From Haplomitrium mnioides (Eukaryota; Marchantiophyta; Haplomitriopsida; Calobryales): a stretch of DNA of 57,006 bases. Positions 1 to 13,208 of this stretch are shown here, piece after piece. Position 1 is the stretch's first letter. Each line of letters begins with the position of its first letter. The stretch is from assembly GCA_049999725.1 (NCBI GenBank), contig JBNGIS010019049.1:1-57006 (forward strand), given 5' to 3'. Made by a program: the position numbers and the translations under genes. The notes beneath the pieces were generated by a model that made no database searches, was not told the DNA's origin, and was given only the letters and a program-made list of their open reading frames with translations.

Positions 1-440
1 TCCTTATACGAAGGCTACATTTGTCCTTTCAACACCATCAGAAGGATATTAATTTTCAAATGGCTCTCCTTATTAGCAGCAACAGTATTCTCCAAATCAT
101 CCAACTATGCATTGGGGTCCTCCGTGGGTCATATCAAAAGGACCTATACTTGATCCTCACTCGCAACCTCAAAGGGGGTATTGGGTTGGTCATCACGGTA
201 ATAAGAAAAGGCAACTCTACTCACAATTCAATGGTATCCTCCACACATTGTCTCACCTTCTTCCCGTTGGTCTACTACTGAGTAGAGCAAGTGCAAGACA
301 ATACCATGGTTTCTTCAAGTTCTCCAATCCTTATGCCAACACAATCTTAGTGATCTTGCCTAGCACAAGGCAATACTCCAAATCCAAGTTGACTGAGGTT
401 CTTTCGAACCTTGGACCTCTTTCTAGCGCCAAAAAGTCTA
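1..440 (-). pseudogene. Ty3/gypsy gag, N-terminal fragment plus leader (element E1)
   Basis: On the minus strand this stretch aligns by eye with the beginning of gag of the AB element (about 43570-43890): the same blocks occur in the same order, ending in the same primer-binding site. Gag is the structural protein that packages retrotransposon RNA. No frame stays open across the piece and no start codon survives at the expected place, so it is a pseudogene. The rest of the element would lie to the left, outside the window. Assignment to gag rests on this similarity, not on a domain visible here. Confidence 0.6.
416..431 (-). other. Primer-binding site of E1
   Basis: The minus strand reads TGGCGCTAGAAAGAGG, beginning with TGG as expected for pairing to the CCA end of a tRNA primer. 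It lies 9 bp from the LTR edge at 441 and is nearly identical to the AB site at 43872-43889. The primer tRNA is not identified. Confidence 0.65.
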
Positions 441-2712
441 AATAACATTCCTGTCCCCTTCATTAACACCCAAAGATACAATTTTAAAGAGGAGGGTGAC
501 AAATAGTTACAAGACTTCTCAATGAGGCAACCTCTGAACTGTTATCAAATTTGAGTATTAATAGACCTCCACTTCACTCTACAAGCCTACACACTTATCA
601 ACACTCCCAAGCACCCATAAACTTGTTTTCTTCTCCACCCAAAGGACCAGCAGAACCAGACCCACATTGATTGGCTTTTGTAGCACGCCAAGATTTCTTG
701 AATACAATCCGATTTCAAGACACCAAATATACATTACCATGAAGGGGGGTGAATACAATTATGGCCTCATATGGGGCCTTCCCCTATCCCACGGAGCCTA
801 CAAACTCTAACAACTAAGAATTCAAATGCACTCTTCTACTACCTAAGAGGCAATCAAAGCAAACTACTCTAGCACTCAAACAAGTTAAGAATCTGATCTA
901 ATTCCCCAATAGACCAACAAGGGTAAACTTGATTCTGACTTCAATCTACTGGCCTCTCAACGTATGTATAGGCCTTGCTATCTCTCTTTCTCCATCTCTT
1001 ACAACAATTCTTTCCTATTCTACAGTATCTCTAATGAGTCTCTACAAATGCAATACAACAAAAGTCATAGGTTGCCAACACCCAACAAACACTCCAACAC
1101 CACAAGATGCACCACGCAACACCTCACACTTCCTTTTGCACTCACACACCTTGTCAAAATAGTTTTGCCACTTCCATTGCTAGAAATCTTAGATTTACTT
1201 CCTTAAGCTCAAAAGAGGTATTTTTTAACTTCCACCTCTAAAAGACAGACCTCCTAGCTACTGGAAAACCCGCTCCACCCGAGCATTGGTTGGACCTTCC
1301 TCGGAGTGCACTGGCACTATTGAGGCCACTCCTCCCCTTGCTTTACTTTAATGTGATACCAACAGCACTCTATTAGTGCTTGTAGGATTGATCTCCTACA
1401 CAAACGAAAGCAAAAACGACACTAGGACTTCCTCCCCGGACTTGGCTGCCTCTCTCAAAATACAAGTCGAAAGAATTCTCTTCTCCTCTAAGTATCCGTT
1501 CACCTCCAAATGTTTGTTCACCTTCAAGAATGAGTCCATCCTAATAGTTTCAACCTCTAGAGTCTCATGCCCAACAGTTCTCAACACCTCTATGGTCCAC
1601 TTCCACTCTATGATAGTCCTCCCACACAAGTACATCCGCTTCAAGCAAAGTGTCACCAGAACTCCCTCACATGTAGCCCAGTGCTTTCCTTGCACAAAGC
1701 AATCAACCCCCCAAGCCTTGAAGTGAGGTAGTCCATACTTTGGCTTGTTTCCCCCCTTTCTCTCCCTTCCATCTTGACCCTTGCCTTAAAGTTCATGTTT
1801 TCATCCATATGACAACAGTGAGGAGTATTCTGCCTTTTCGCATGAACTGTTCCACGGTGTTGAAAGTTCAACACCTAAAGCTAGCGCCAAGCTCCAAGTC
1901 TAGTTGTTCTCTTTCCACCAAGATCAAAATCATTCTCATCTCACCCTTGTAGCTCTAGCAACTACTGTTTGAAGGGAGCCCACTTTCTTTTTTCTCCTTG
2001 TCTTTTCCCCACTTTAGTGTGACCATCACTCGAGTAGCAACACCTGTCGTGATTCCTTTACGAATGGTGATAGAGACATTGACAGCCCAGCCCCTGATAG
2101 AACTAATACGATCGTGCGCCTCTGTCTTCAATGGGGAAGTTGGACTATCCCATCCAATAAGGAAAGTACAAACTGTACCAAGAATAGTCACACATGATAG
2201 AACTAGACTCAATAGGGCTGACCTGCAGGGACTCACTCAATAGAGTGCCGCCGACTGCCGTCTTAAATAGGGAAGCTTGACCATTGTGCCTGATAAGAAA
2301 AGGAAAAAACTGTACCAAAGGAAAGTCAGACCCAATAGGACTAGACCCGATAGAACTGACCCAATGAGATTGACTCGCTAGAACTGACCCCATATTGTGC
2401 TGCTCGCCTCCATCAAACCCTGAGTTGTCACTACTTTCCCATGGATGGTGCATCCTTGTCCCTCTATCATTCCCATTTATTCGAGTTGTCACAGATTTTC
2501 CTCGACGTTCTCTTTCTACCAAGTTGAGCCACAACCCCAATAGCCAATAATTGAGGACATGGTGACCTGAATTACCTTGACCTTGCATTCTGCCTTCGTC
2601 AGTGCTTTCTTGTTCCTCAACCTCTTACAACAAATTATGTCCCCCCTGGGATTGCCTTCACAAAAGGTCTCTTGTGAGTCCTCCCATAACAAATCAAGAG
2701 GGCATCTTGACC
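441..2712 (-). repeat. Gypsy 5' LTR of E1 (LTR type 1)
   Basis: The LTR carries the promoter and polyadenylation signals of the element. The left edge is set by the primer-binding site; the expected terminal TG has decayed to AA. The right edge is approximate, where similarity to the copy at 33032-35280 fades. The two copies share long blocks in order, for example the segment around 950-1000 and that around 33530-33580. The right third carries a loose run of short CCAATAG/CCGATAG/CTGACC words (about 2150-2400). The small open frames inside are not conserved with the other copy. Confidence 0.7.
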
Positions 2713-4850
2713 TTCAATCGACCTGATTCCTGCCTCTTTCTTCTTTTGTGATTGTTGCTGAGTGGTCAGATGATTACTGCTGCTGGATTGCACATTATGA
2801 GTACTGTGGAGACCCTTGAAAGTCTATGCGCCTGCAAACATGGAAGTGGTCTGGCTACGCATCTAAATTTGAAACATTTGCACATCGTGTTGTCAAGCAA
2901 AGTTGATAGAAAATACTTGGATAAGAGGAGGATTCTTTTGGTTCAAAGTTTGTAAGAGGAAGCTAAAAAGGTCTTGGGTTTGTCTTAACTTCAGTCTATG
3001 ACAAAAACATAGTCCCATAAGATAGAATTATAGTGTCACATGTCTTTATAATCTAGTGGGTGGATGTAGGAACACCTTTGTTGGTGCTCACACACTACAA
3101 GGAATATTCAACAAAAGCTTGAATGTTCAATTGGAGTGTCTTGCAATTGAAGGCATGTCTTCCAAAGGTGAATGTTAAATAAAACCTCTTCCAAACCTAA
3201 TGAAATAAAACTAAGGCTTCTAGAAATGGATAAAAAAACCATATGAAGGGCTACTATTCTTTTTGTTAGTGTGTAAGTCCTTGATTGCATGTAAAGTTTG
3301 TAGTATAAGTCTTGATAGTATGAGATAGGCGAGTAACTTGCCTAGAATAAGGACATTTGTGCAATATTAGGCATTGTCGGTGGCAACTAGCTTTGTTGTA
3401 TTGTTAGAAGTAGTTGTTGTGAGTGTAGAGAGGGAATTGGCAAAAACTTAAGAAGACATTGAGTTCAGAGTGTGAGGCCTGTTGTAGAGCTACATATAGA
3501 GGAGTAGGAAAAGCAAGGGTTAGTTAAGTAGGGTATTATTGTAGGAGTAATCTCAGTATTAGACTTGTGCTCTATGTGTGTCTAGCTAGAAATCGAGTAG
3601 GAGTATAGAGTGTGTTGGAGTCAAGTGAGTGGAATAAGAGGCACCTTTGAGGAAAATTTTGAATAACAACTCTACAATTAGTTGATGAGAAAGCATTTTG
3701 AGTTCTTTTCCGTAACCACCATTGGATAGACTGAATGAGATATGGCAAGGAAGAGCTAGGTAATGTTTCTTGGGGGATTGATTGTGTGGTTTAAGTGTGG
3801 CTGAAGTGAAAGGTAAAGGCTCTAAGACCTAAAAAGAGCTATTTTGAGCTTGGACCCTCCAATTCAAGATCCTTGGACTTTTGGCTCCACCATTTCCATC
3901 CGAGAGAAGGGTGAGACATCTTGGCTTTACTTAAATATAGACGTGTACTACTTCCTTGACCAAGCCTGCAATCTGTACCCAATCCATGCCATACATGAAA
4001 AAAGAGCAATAAGATCTACCTAGCAAAGTTGTCATTCTTGGGTTGTGGGTGGAATAAGTTACATGTTTTTAAGCCAATAGTCAAACCTTGGGTTGACTTG
4101 ACAAGTGCAAGACAAGTGACTACAAAATCTCTTTTGAACTTCTCTTGAAACAAGATGTTTCAACTCACACCACCTTTATTTAACCTCTAAACAACTACAA
4201 GTACCATCCGTTGCTACATACAGTATCCCCCCAAGCACTCTAAATAGCTAGTTGGTGTGTGATGTCGTGGTATTTTATGCCTAAAAAGTTCAATTAAAGG
4301 AGGATATAAACTTTTAGCAACCACAAGGGGATCCCATTTGGTGCCCAAGTGGGATTGAGATTAAGGGGGCTCTTGAGTTATAGGCCATTGCATCACACTA
4401 TAAATAAACTTGTTTTCTTAACCCATTGTGCATATTTGTGGGCTTGGAGTAGAGACATCATAGACCTTGGTGAGCCTCCAACAAGATTGTAACCAGGTCA
4501 TGGGAAGGAGTAGATCCCATATATCCACTTTGATCAAAATGAGATGGAGTATGCCATAAAGTAGATGGGTGATTTTGAATGTGTCACATTCACCAATGAT
4601 TAGATTGTAAAAAAGTAATTCTGAATTTCACTCCAATGTCAAACCCACAAGAAAAGGAAGAACTTGTTGCTGTTTTTTGTTAATCCAACAATTTCAGCTA
4701 TTTTTAGGGGAGGTAAGTGTCATTATCGCCTTTCTTAAGTTGTTTCAAGCTTATTCGGATGGCAAATAGCTGGACATAAGTCCTAAACATGCAAAAATTA
4801 TTTTTGGGTCTTAAATTCCTTACCCTTTACTTCATCCATACACACATACA
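2713..4850. other. Unassigned intergenic DNA
   Basis: I see no gene, RNA gene or recognisable transposon domain here. Reading frames are short on both strands. A TATA-like ACTATAAATAAA lies near 4398, but nothing downstream supports a transcript. It is probably a mixture of decayed transposon sequence. Confidence 0.4.
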
Positions 4851-6250
4851 AACACAACACCCATATTCTCCCATTAAAGTCTCACTTAGCCTCTCTTTTG
4901 GTTACCAAAGCAAAAGTCTCACAATGTGTTTTTGTAAATTTAATCACAAGGTTGTGTTTCAATAGTGTCCAATATTGTGTAAGGTCTCTAAATCTTAGTT
5001 TTTGCCTCCACACTATTGCCTATGGTACTCACTTGACTCTTGCCAACAAGCTTTGGTTACTTCATGCCTAACTAAGCGCATTGAAAGCACAAGGAAAACA
5101 TTAATGTTATGCTTACATCAAATTTCTACTAAGCTCATTCTTGCTCCTTCTAGCCTTTTAATTTTGCTCTTGTACTACAATCCCACACTTTGAACTCTCA
5201 ACCTCCCTAAGATGGTAACATTCTCTTTGCACTTGCAAGCCAACTTCTACAATACAACAATGTTGGTCACTACTAGTCAATTTGCAACAACACTCATGTA
5301 CACAAATCTCACTTCACTTGTACACCCTGGATGAAACTCTACAGGTAGCTCAACACCAACAAAGTCACCACTATGATGCCACCAAGATTTAGTAGGACTA
5401 ACTTCTGCCACCCACTACAAGAATAGAAACACACACACTCAAGAGCACTTTCCCCCATTACAACAAGGACCCCAAAGTTTGAAGCCAGTTGTTGCATTTA
5501 TCTTCCTTTACCTCTAATCACCACTAATGTTGAACACTCCACTAGTAGTCAAGAACTCACATACCAATACAAAGAAAAGTAGCCTTTGTGATAGTTTTCC
5601 TTTCCATTGATAGTAGCCATGGCTTTGCTACATCATGTTTAGAAGAGGTGAGTTTAATTTTCACCTTGGAAGACAACCCTCTAGCTACTGGACACCTCAC
5701 TCCACCTCAAGCTTTTGCTAAATGCTCCTTCCAGTGTGTGGCACTAAGGGGCTACTTTCACATCCACCCAACTAATATAAAGACCAATAGAAGTCTTACA
5801 ATGTCTTAAAGGATTGCTTCTCAATCACACATTGAACTTGAGATTACACAATGACTCTCTTAGATACCTCTCACAAACTTTGAATTGAAAGATTCCTCCT
5901 CTTCTCCACATATGCGTTCACCTATGAGTGTCGATACACCTCCACAACTAAGTTTACCTCAGTAGCTTCAACCTCTTGAGCCTTAATCTCAGTAACTCCC
6001 AACACTTCCTTGGTGGACCTCCATTTGGTAGGTGCATTTGCCTCACTTGGGACCTCACCAAGACTCTCTCCTCAATAGTTTACTACTCCCTCTATTCTAG
6101 AACTACTTAGTTCCCAAACAATCAAGACGGTGTTGCATGTGCCCTACTAATAGCCTTTCCTACCCTCATGCCTCCTAATTGATCATTGTTTTTACTTCTT
6201 GTTCCCTCAATCTAATAGCAAGCATGAGCTAGGTGCCCCTTGTTGCTTCA
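4850..6250 (-). repeat. Decayed gypsy LTR fragment
   Basis: The block from about 5580 to 6110 matches the E1 LTR at about 1160-1670 in order: the same run of 'agaagaggt' followed by the 'cctctagctactgg' block, then the 'tcttctcc...gttcacct' block, then 'caacctct(t/a)gag'. The outer parts are too diverged for precise limits. No primer site, polypurine tract or coding sequence is attached, so it may be a solo LTR or the remains of a larger element. Orientation is inferred from the E1 LTR. Confidence 0.5.
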
Positions 6251-9200
6251 TGCATTGTCATTTCTTATATTTTGGGGTTGATGTAGGAATCTCTAGCAAC
6301 ACCTCTTTGTCCTTTTCTCATCTTTACTGAAATCTTTTTGAATATATATTGATATGTCCAACATATTTTGATTGAAGATAGGCTCTATTTCTTGCTTCTC
6401 CTTTACTTTCTTGAGACATTCATTCAAGCATTAACTTTTTCTTTCTTTGAGAGTTATTTTTGCAACCCCCTTGTGCCATGTGGTAACAATTTATAGTCAA
6501 TGGTCATGGTGGATGCTAAAAACATTCTTTTCCAAATTAGCTATTCTTTTGGTCACTTCTCCCTTTGTGTNNNNNNNNNNNNNNNNNNNNNNNNNNNNNN
6601 NNNNNNNNNNNNNNNNNNNNNNNNNNNNNNNNNNNNNNNNNNNNNNNNNNNNNNNNNNNNNNNNNNNNNNATTACATAGTCGTCCATTGGATTTTCATCC
6701 CTTTGAATTGTGAACTTTTTGGCAAAGTGTCCTTTTGAATCCAGACTCCTTCGACTAGGTTCTCTATCCACCCATAGAGTAGGCCATCTAGAATTTTCTA
6801 TCAATAGTCGATCTAGACTCTTGATCCATGTAGATCAGTCTTACCTTCTGGATCATCTATTTTCTTAATCACTAATTCTCCTTGATCTTGATCCTTCACT
6901 AACTCGATTCATTTTTCCAAATATTTCCTTGATTTCTTTGTGAGGTGTTTTTTCTTCAATTCTTTACCCTCTAAGTGTGTCTTTCTGGCTAAGTACCTAG
7001 GAGTTAAGTAACCTTTGTGATAACTCGTCGTCATGATTGCTTCCTTGATGATAGTTTCACTTTTAGGTTGTCATCCTTCTCGATCTTGATACTTCGAGAT
7101 GGTTATCCCTTTCACCAGCCTCTACACATGGTCCCCTAGAGGTTAACTTCTCTTGAGATAACTTTCTCTTCCAACTATTGTTTTGGAGGTTTTGCCCATC
7201 TAAATCGTTGGGGGATTTGGAAGTGCGACTTGGAGTTTTTTAGGTGAACCTAGCAAGATGTAGATGATAAAATAGATTCAACAACCTTATTCATTCATAA
7301 ATCCCTCTAGGAGGCATTTGGAAAGCTAGCTACTTATTGTGAACTATTTAGCAACTAAATTTCTTTCTCTTTGGCTCTTCACATCTTCACTCTATCTCCT
7401 TTTCACTCAATGTATCCACTTTACTCTCCTCTCACTACATTTTTTCACCATATGCTACGTGCTTCTTTTGTTTGAGCATCTTTCTATACTTCAGCTTCTT
7501 AGACTTGTACATCTACTGAGCTTTTTGTGCCTCTTCTAGTTGTTCTAGGGGCATCTTCAAAGGAGTTTAATCTTCTCTTGCACTAACAACATTTGTCACC
7601 GAAGTGTTTGCATATGATCATTTGAAATCAGATTCCTCCTCCTCTTCTAGTTCTTTTACCATGACCATTTCCTTTCCAACACTTAGGCCTCTCAATTTTT
7701 ACAACTTTCAACTAAATGAACACTTATTGACTCTTGGCTTTTGCTACTTTTATTGTTCATTTTCTCTCAACTCGATCTCTTTCTTTTTTCAGATCTCCAA
7801 TTGTTTTCTATATTCTTGCTACTAGGCGCTATTCTCCACCAATATCTCTTAGTGGCCTTGAATCAACACATATTGCTCACATTCCATGTTCTCTCTTTCT
7901 TCTTTCTACATTTCTAGTTCGTCATCCATATATGTAAAAGTTCATGAGTCCTTTCCCACTTGGTGTAGAGGTTTTCCACCTTCACATGTTTTCCCTTCAC
8001 ATACTTTCCTCAGTGCAATGTTTTCATCACTAAACTTTGACATCTTTTGTTTGGCATTTTTCCCTTCATCCCTCTCTCTAGCATTCTTCTTTTTTCAATA
8101 CTTCCTTCTCCTCTTATCACATGGCTCTCAAGACTAACAACACCTTTGTTTTAAACTCTACCCCTATATGTTGGCTTCATATTTCTTCTCTCTCCAAAAT
8201 TTGCTGTTGAACCTACTTGCTTTGATTAATGGTTGCTTTATTCAATGCATTTAAATAGATTTAGCACCATTTTGCTACCTTATAAAGGACTTGATTTCCT
8301 AAAATCACTCCTTTCTAAATCTTATACGTAGAAAAATTGGTTGCTGGGATGGCTAACTCCACTTGGTTCATTAGGCACTTCTCAACACATGGTCATTTCT
8401 CTAATTTAACTCACACAGGTATTGATCATCACTGCATCTCATGGAAATATATCTATATTGTTATCTATTACTTTCCTCTCCACACTTGGAGTGACTTTTG
8501 TCTTCTTCTTTTCTCAACTGCCTTTCTTGTACATTCTCACCACCTCAAAATCTTCCTCTATTCAAAGCATTGGGACTCACTTTCTCTTTTGAATTAGTTG
8601 CCTTGATCACTTAATCTTTTGTTTCTTCAGCAACAAATGGGTCTCCTTCCACCACTATAACATGTTTTTTCTAAAAGTTGCTCTCCACCTTGGTCCCCGA
8701 TGCATAACTCACTTGCCATACCTATATCAAAGTAGAACTTAAACCTTGCTTGAGTTGGTTCTCTATAATAATTTTACACACGATTCACATAAGGTACAAA
8801 ATAGTTGGACTTAACTTTTTTGTATCATGCAATGTACTACAAAAACTTGGCAAATTAAATGGGCAAGAAATCCACCCTCAATCTTTTGAGTTTAATTGCT
8901 ACTAACTTGATAGTTAGATTGGTGGTGTGCTTCATGTTGTGCACATATAGGATGCTCATTTATTAAATGTTTGTCACTTGAGAATCTTGAATGTGTAGCA
9001 ACTTCAAGCCATTGTTCTTCTACATTTGACCATTTAGGCTGGTGTCTATAGCATATGTTTGGGTTTCCCTCGCCAAATGTTTCCTTACTCCCCTCCTATG
9101 GAATTTGTACACTTCCACCATTACCTATATATTGATATTTATTTCTACTTTGTAGTTGCCAATCCCAATAAGTTCTCTCAACACTCCTTGATATTGCACA

Positions 9201-10150
9201 AAATTTTGGGCCATCTTTTTGTTAAAGCATTCTATGCATATTGCACATATGTTTGCAAAGTTGACAATTCTAAGAGTAGCAAATTTTCTATTACTACATT
9301 TACGTCTCCTATGAACACAGTGCATGAGTGCACACTTCTTCTTAGCGCGGCCCCTTTCAACTCTTATGTGTTGGTAGCATCACTAGTTGTTCTCTCTTGT
9401 GGCTTCTTACATCTTCTTCTCGACCCTTCAATATGGAGGTAAAAAAACTCATATTTCTTTATTCTTCCAAATGAATATTCATTGCAAAGTGATCATATCT
9501 TCTTGATTACTTACTTCTTTGTTTTACGGGTTTTACTTTCCCAACAAATTGAAGTGCCACCTCAGAATTATCCATGCCTCCTTCACTTGTGCGGCCTCGT
9601 CTTGCTCCTCTTTTCTTGTACTTGAGTGGGAGTTCTTCTCAAGAGATTTTGCCACAATATGCCCCCTTAAAGAGTTGCAAAGACAAGAATCGTATAGTCA
9701 TTGAATCCTATCTTATGTCCCATCTCTCTCCATCCAAATTGGCACTAGGATTTAGTGTTTTTCCTCCTACAAGAGCCCCTTCTTTGATTTTCTAGAAGTG
9801 CGTACATGATCCGTCTCAAGATGACCTCTGGAAGTTCTTGGATCTTGCTATCATTTGAATCCGTAGTAGCGTCTAATAGTCTTGGTTCTCCAATTTGGCC
9901 TAAGGGTTGTACTCATATTGTTTTTCTCAATCTTGATTGTTTGAGTGCCATCTAGCCTTCTTTAAATTTTAAACCTCTTTGAATCGTAGCTTCATGCCCT
10001 TTATGGGTTATTTATAATTTATATGTGCATAAGTCATGGAAAAAACATAAAGTTAATTTGTTTTTGCAAAAGTACAGGAAATGTTGGCTCAAATAATTGT
10101 TTTTTTTATTGCAAAGTGACCTCACAAACATCACCTTATTCTCTTAGTTG
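6251..10150. other. Long decayed region, no identifiable gene
   Basis: The plus strand is rich in T and C, so its complement reads as short lysine- and glutamate-rich pieces broken by many stops. This resembles an old minus-strand coding region, but I cannot match any piece to a family. The longest frame (9059-9442, plus strand, 127 codons) shows no domain. A 100-base gap interrupts it. I regard it as ancient transposon or pseudogene sequence with low certainty. Confidence 0.3.
6571..6670. other. Assembly gap (100 N)
   Basis: Exactly 100 N, the usual placeholder for a gap of unknown size. Frames drawn across it are meaningless. Confidence 0.95.
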
Positions 10151-10587
10151 TTAGATGATTTAGTCTTCTTTGCTAGCCGGTCGGAAATAGGGCTACCATG
10201 AGTTCTTACAATTTCAAGCAAGGGACCTTGTTTTGACAAGTTAAAGATGCATCGTTTAAGTTCTGGAAGCAAAACAAGGTCAACTAAGGGCCAAGGGTGG
10301 TGACAACCGATCATACAGTAGATTACGACCGGATTCTAGGTACGAGGAGCAAGCTAATGGTTACCTGCAGTATGGCGCGATTACACCAAGAAGAGACTTG
10401 CCAAGAGAGTTAAGGGCAGAGAGATCTGAAGAGGAGATAATTTAGGGCTGAGAGGCAAAGATTGGAAGAACCGCCTGGAATCAATGACTCAACGACACAA
10501 CAGGAGCTTAAAGCAAGGGAAGGAGCTACCTCTATGTTCTCAACTATCGAAGTCGTGGCAGAGCTTGAGGATTGGAAATATGGAAGG
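10151..10587 (+). other. Possible internal 3' end of a gypsy element preceding LTR1
   Basis: This stretch is richer in purines than the DNA to its left and reads in broken plus-strand frames with charged residues. It ends in GGAAATATGGAAGG directly before LTR1. That purine run resembles the true polypurine tract before LTR2 (14499-14516), and both end in GGAAGG. This suggests that LTR1 is also preceded by the 3' end of an internal region, as in a tandem internal-LTR-internal-LTR array. No domain is recognised, so this is inference. Confidence 0.35.
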
Positions 10588-13172
10588 TGCTCTCATCACA
10601 CCTGGAATTGAATAGAACCAGAAAGAAGCAAGGGATAATGCAGCAACATTTGGGAGGCAGCGACAACACAGAGGAATAGAGGAAACTCTGTTCCATTGGG
10701 TGCTAGCGGGTCTAATCGGAGTCCTTCATGTTTATTCTTTCGGGTTCATCCTTTTATAGGGGTTTTTTCATTTCTATCGGGTCCTAACAAGTTGCGGAGT
10801 TGACGGGACAGAGTTGTACTTTTCTGATGGGCATGGGAGTCCAACTTCCACTTGGAAGATGGCGGCGGGCAGCGCTTCATCAAGCTTAGTCAATTATCGG
10901 GTTTGACCATCGGAACGGCAGTCACTCATCGAGGTCAACTGTCAACAATCGGGACTAATTGGGGTTATCAGGTTTAATCGATATTCCTCTTTGGATCAGA
11001 CCTAGGTTCTGTTTGGAGACATGCTCATCTTATCTGCATTGGAGTATTTATCATATCTGGTCAGAGCCTTCTTCATCAGAGTCTACCGCTGGAGATTGGA
11101 CCTATCAACAATTTTCGGTTCCAATCGGGCTTATCAAGGTACTCAAATACATTTTATCGAGCCTTTTGGTTCTATTTTCTATCAGATGACCTATCTATCT
11201 TCTTCAGGGTGACTCATTGGGTCAGACATCGGTCTATTTGCTGTGGATCATCTCATTGGACTGATTATAACTTCATCAGATCAAATCATCGGATGTCCGA
11301 TCATCGGTACTCTATCAGAGGGAGTCAACTATCGGGGTCTGCCATTGCCTATCGAATTGACTGTCGACTGTCAATCGAGCTTATCGAATCACTCCAATAT
11401 TTCTGTTCGGATCTAGCAGATCTTTTAAGTATCAGCTTACCTTGCTCGGAACAATTTATCGAGCCGATCTGGTCTCCATCGGAACTGGCTGACCTTAACA
11501 TCTTTGGATCGATTCTAACTTCATCAGATTTATTCATCATAGTTCCAATCATCCACACTATCGAAAGAAGTCAGCTATCAGGTTTGACCAACAAAGTCTA
11601 TTGTTTCTCATCGAGATCTACCATCGGAGTGATTACTACTGGTCTAGTTTTACCTGGATTCATCAGACCAGTCCGACCATTCCTTTTGGCTAGACAGATT
11701 TATTCTTCTAGCAGTAGTCCTAGCAAACCGATCATCTGACGACTCCCTCAGTGCTCACTAGGAGCCAAGAGCAGATGTCACTACCTCAAGGAATGAAGCA
11801 GTAAAAAGAAGAGCACGACGCAACAATCAAGCTATTAGCGCCAACGACAATCACGAAGGAGTTGTGCACACGAATTCACCATACCTCCCACCACCTAAGC
11901 AAGATTCCAATTGCTCGGCACCACACTTATAGGACACCAACTAAATTACAAAGAAGAAACAAGAATCACAAGAGCAACAAAATCAGCGCTGCAGAAGGTC
12001 CAATTGCTTGCTAACACGAAGCAATTAGCAACTATGGAGGAAAATATATAAAAATATTTTCCTACACAAAGAAGGGGTCATTGAATTACAAGGAGTGAAA
12101 GCAAGGAGTTATAGTAGAAGCCCAAGAAGGTTGAGGTGAGGGTGCAGAGGCAAGGGTGGGTACTTTGGGGAGGGGACTTGGACATGCAAGGTGGACCTAG
12201 CTGAGAGCAAGAGGCTCTAGTGTGGGGTGGATTCGCCCAAGCAATAAGAATACTCACAAAGAGCGCCACTTCTTTAGTTATCTGCAAGCACATGCCTAAC
12301 ATTGGTAGGCTGTTACTCTATCAGAAGAAGCCCAACAAGCTGAGGTTTCAATTGGGAATTGACAATTTGAGAACTGCATCACCCAATGAGGCGATCCTTT
12401 CTGCCAGCCACAGAGAGTTAGCTCTATGCGGAGTATAACACCACAAAGATGGTGTAAGGCCAGTTCAATCTTCTGAGATCGGTTCCCTAACTACAGCAAG
12501 CAAGTCGAGAGGCTTCCATCTCTTCAAAGGGGAGTGCATAGCAAGAGGGGCGATAAGGATGGAGGGTGGGGTACTGGTGGCGAACAGCGCCATGTCTCTA
12601 GTTGGGGAGTAAGAAATCCAAACCCTTTGGACAATAGAGGTGAATCTATCTATCTGGCGTGGGTGAGTGAAGTTTCAAGGTGCAAAATAGCACTGAAGGG
12701 AGACCTTGGCAGTGGCAACCGAAGGTAGTAAGAAAGCGAGGAAGCAGGGTGTGATATTGAAGCTCGAAGAGGTGGAGAATTGTGAAGACATCATCCGAAG
12801 AGGTTGCTGAGTTTTAGATAATAGCAATAGAATTGTGAATTTCCTAGATTAGAGATTAGTCCTAGTAGTTACATTTTGAAGAAAGTTCTGCTCAAGTCTG
12901 AGAAGCCCTCGAGGGACTGGAGAAGAAATTCTGGAATAAAGCGGATAATAGATTGACATTCATTACTCGTGATCCAAAGGCAAGGAGAGAAAGGATCATT
13001 CGAGGGTTGTGTTGTGTGGGCATGTACAATAAGGAGATATAGAACACAATAAAACCCAAAGGGGTTAATACAGTCCAAGGGCCATCTCATAAAAGAACCT
13101 TGTGATACGGTGTCATCTTTTCTCTCCAAAATTGCATCTTGGGGTGTTTGGGATGGAGAGGAGGGGCTAACA
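10588..13172 (+). repeat. LTR1 of element D
   Basis: Starts TGCTCTCATCAC and ends GGCTAACA, followed after 9 bp by the primer-binding site, so it acts as the 5' LTR. Copy LTR2 matches along its whole length, roughly nine bases in ten in the stretches compared by eye. The middle (about 10900-11700) is densely filled with TATCGG, CATCGGA and TCGGATC words. Near the 3' end it has CATCTCATAAAAGAACC, shared with the AB LTRs and a candidate polyadenylation-region signal. The 176-codon frame at 11209-11739 is broken in LTR2 and is not a gene. Confidence 0.8.
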
Positions 13173-13181
13173 TAAAATTTT

Positions 13182-13199
13182 TGAGGCTAGAAGGAGGGC
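13182..13199 (+). other. Primer-binding site of element D
   Basis: Reads TGAGGCTAGAAGGAGGGC, differing at two positions from the AB site TGGCGCTAGAAGGAGGGC, and lies 9 bp after LTR1. The shared primer site supports placing D in the same lineage as AB. Confidence 0.7.
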
Positions 13200-13208
13200 A
13201 AAGGTTCA

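Noticed and set aside
7339-9442. Plus-strand frames rich in Leu, Phe and Ser, looking like membrane proteins
   Set aside because: This is the expected reading of T- and C-rich DNA. The frames are short, overlapping and without domains.
11209-11739. 176-codon plus-strand frame
   Set aside because: It lies wholly inside LTR1 of D, and the equivalent part of LTR2 is interrupted, so it is not under coding constraint.
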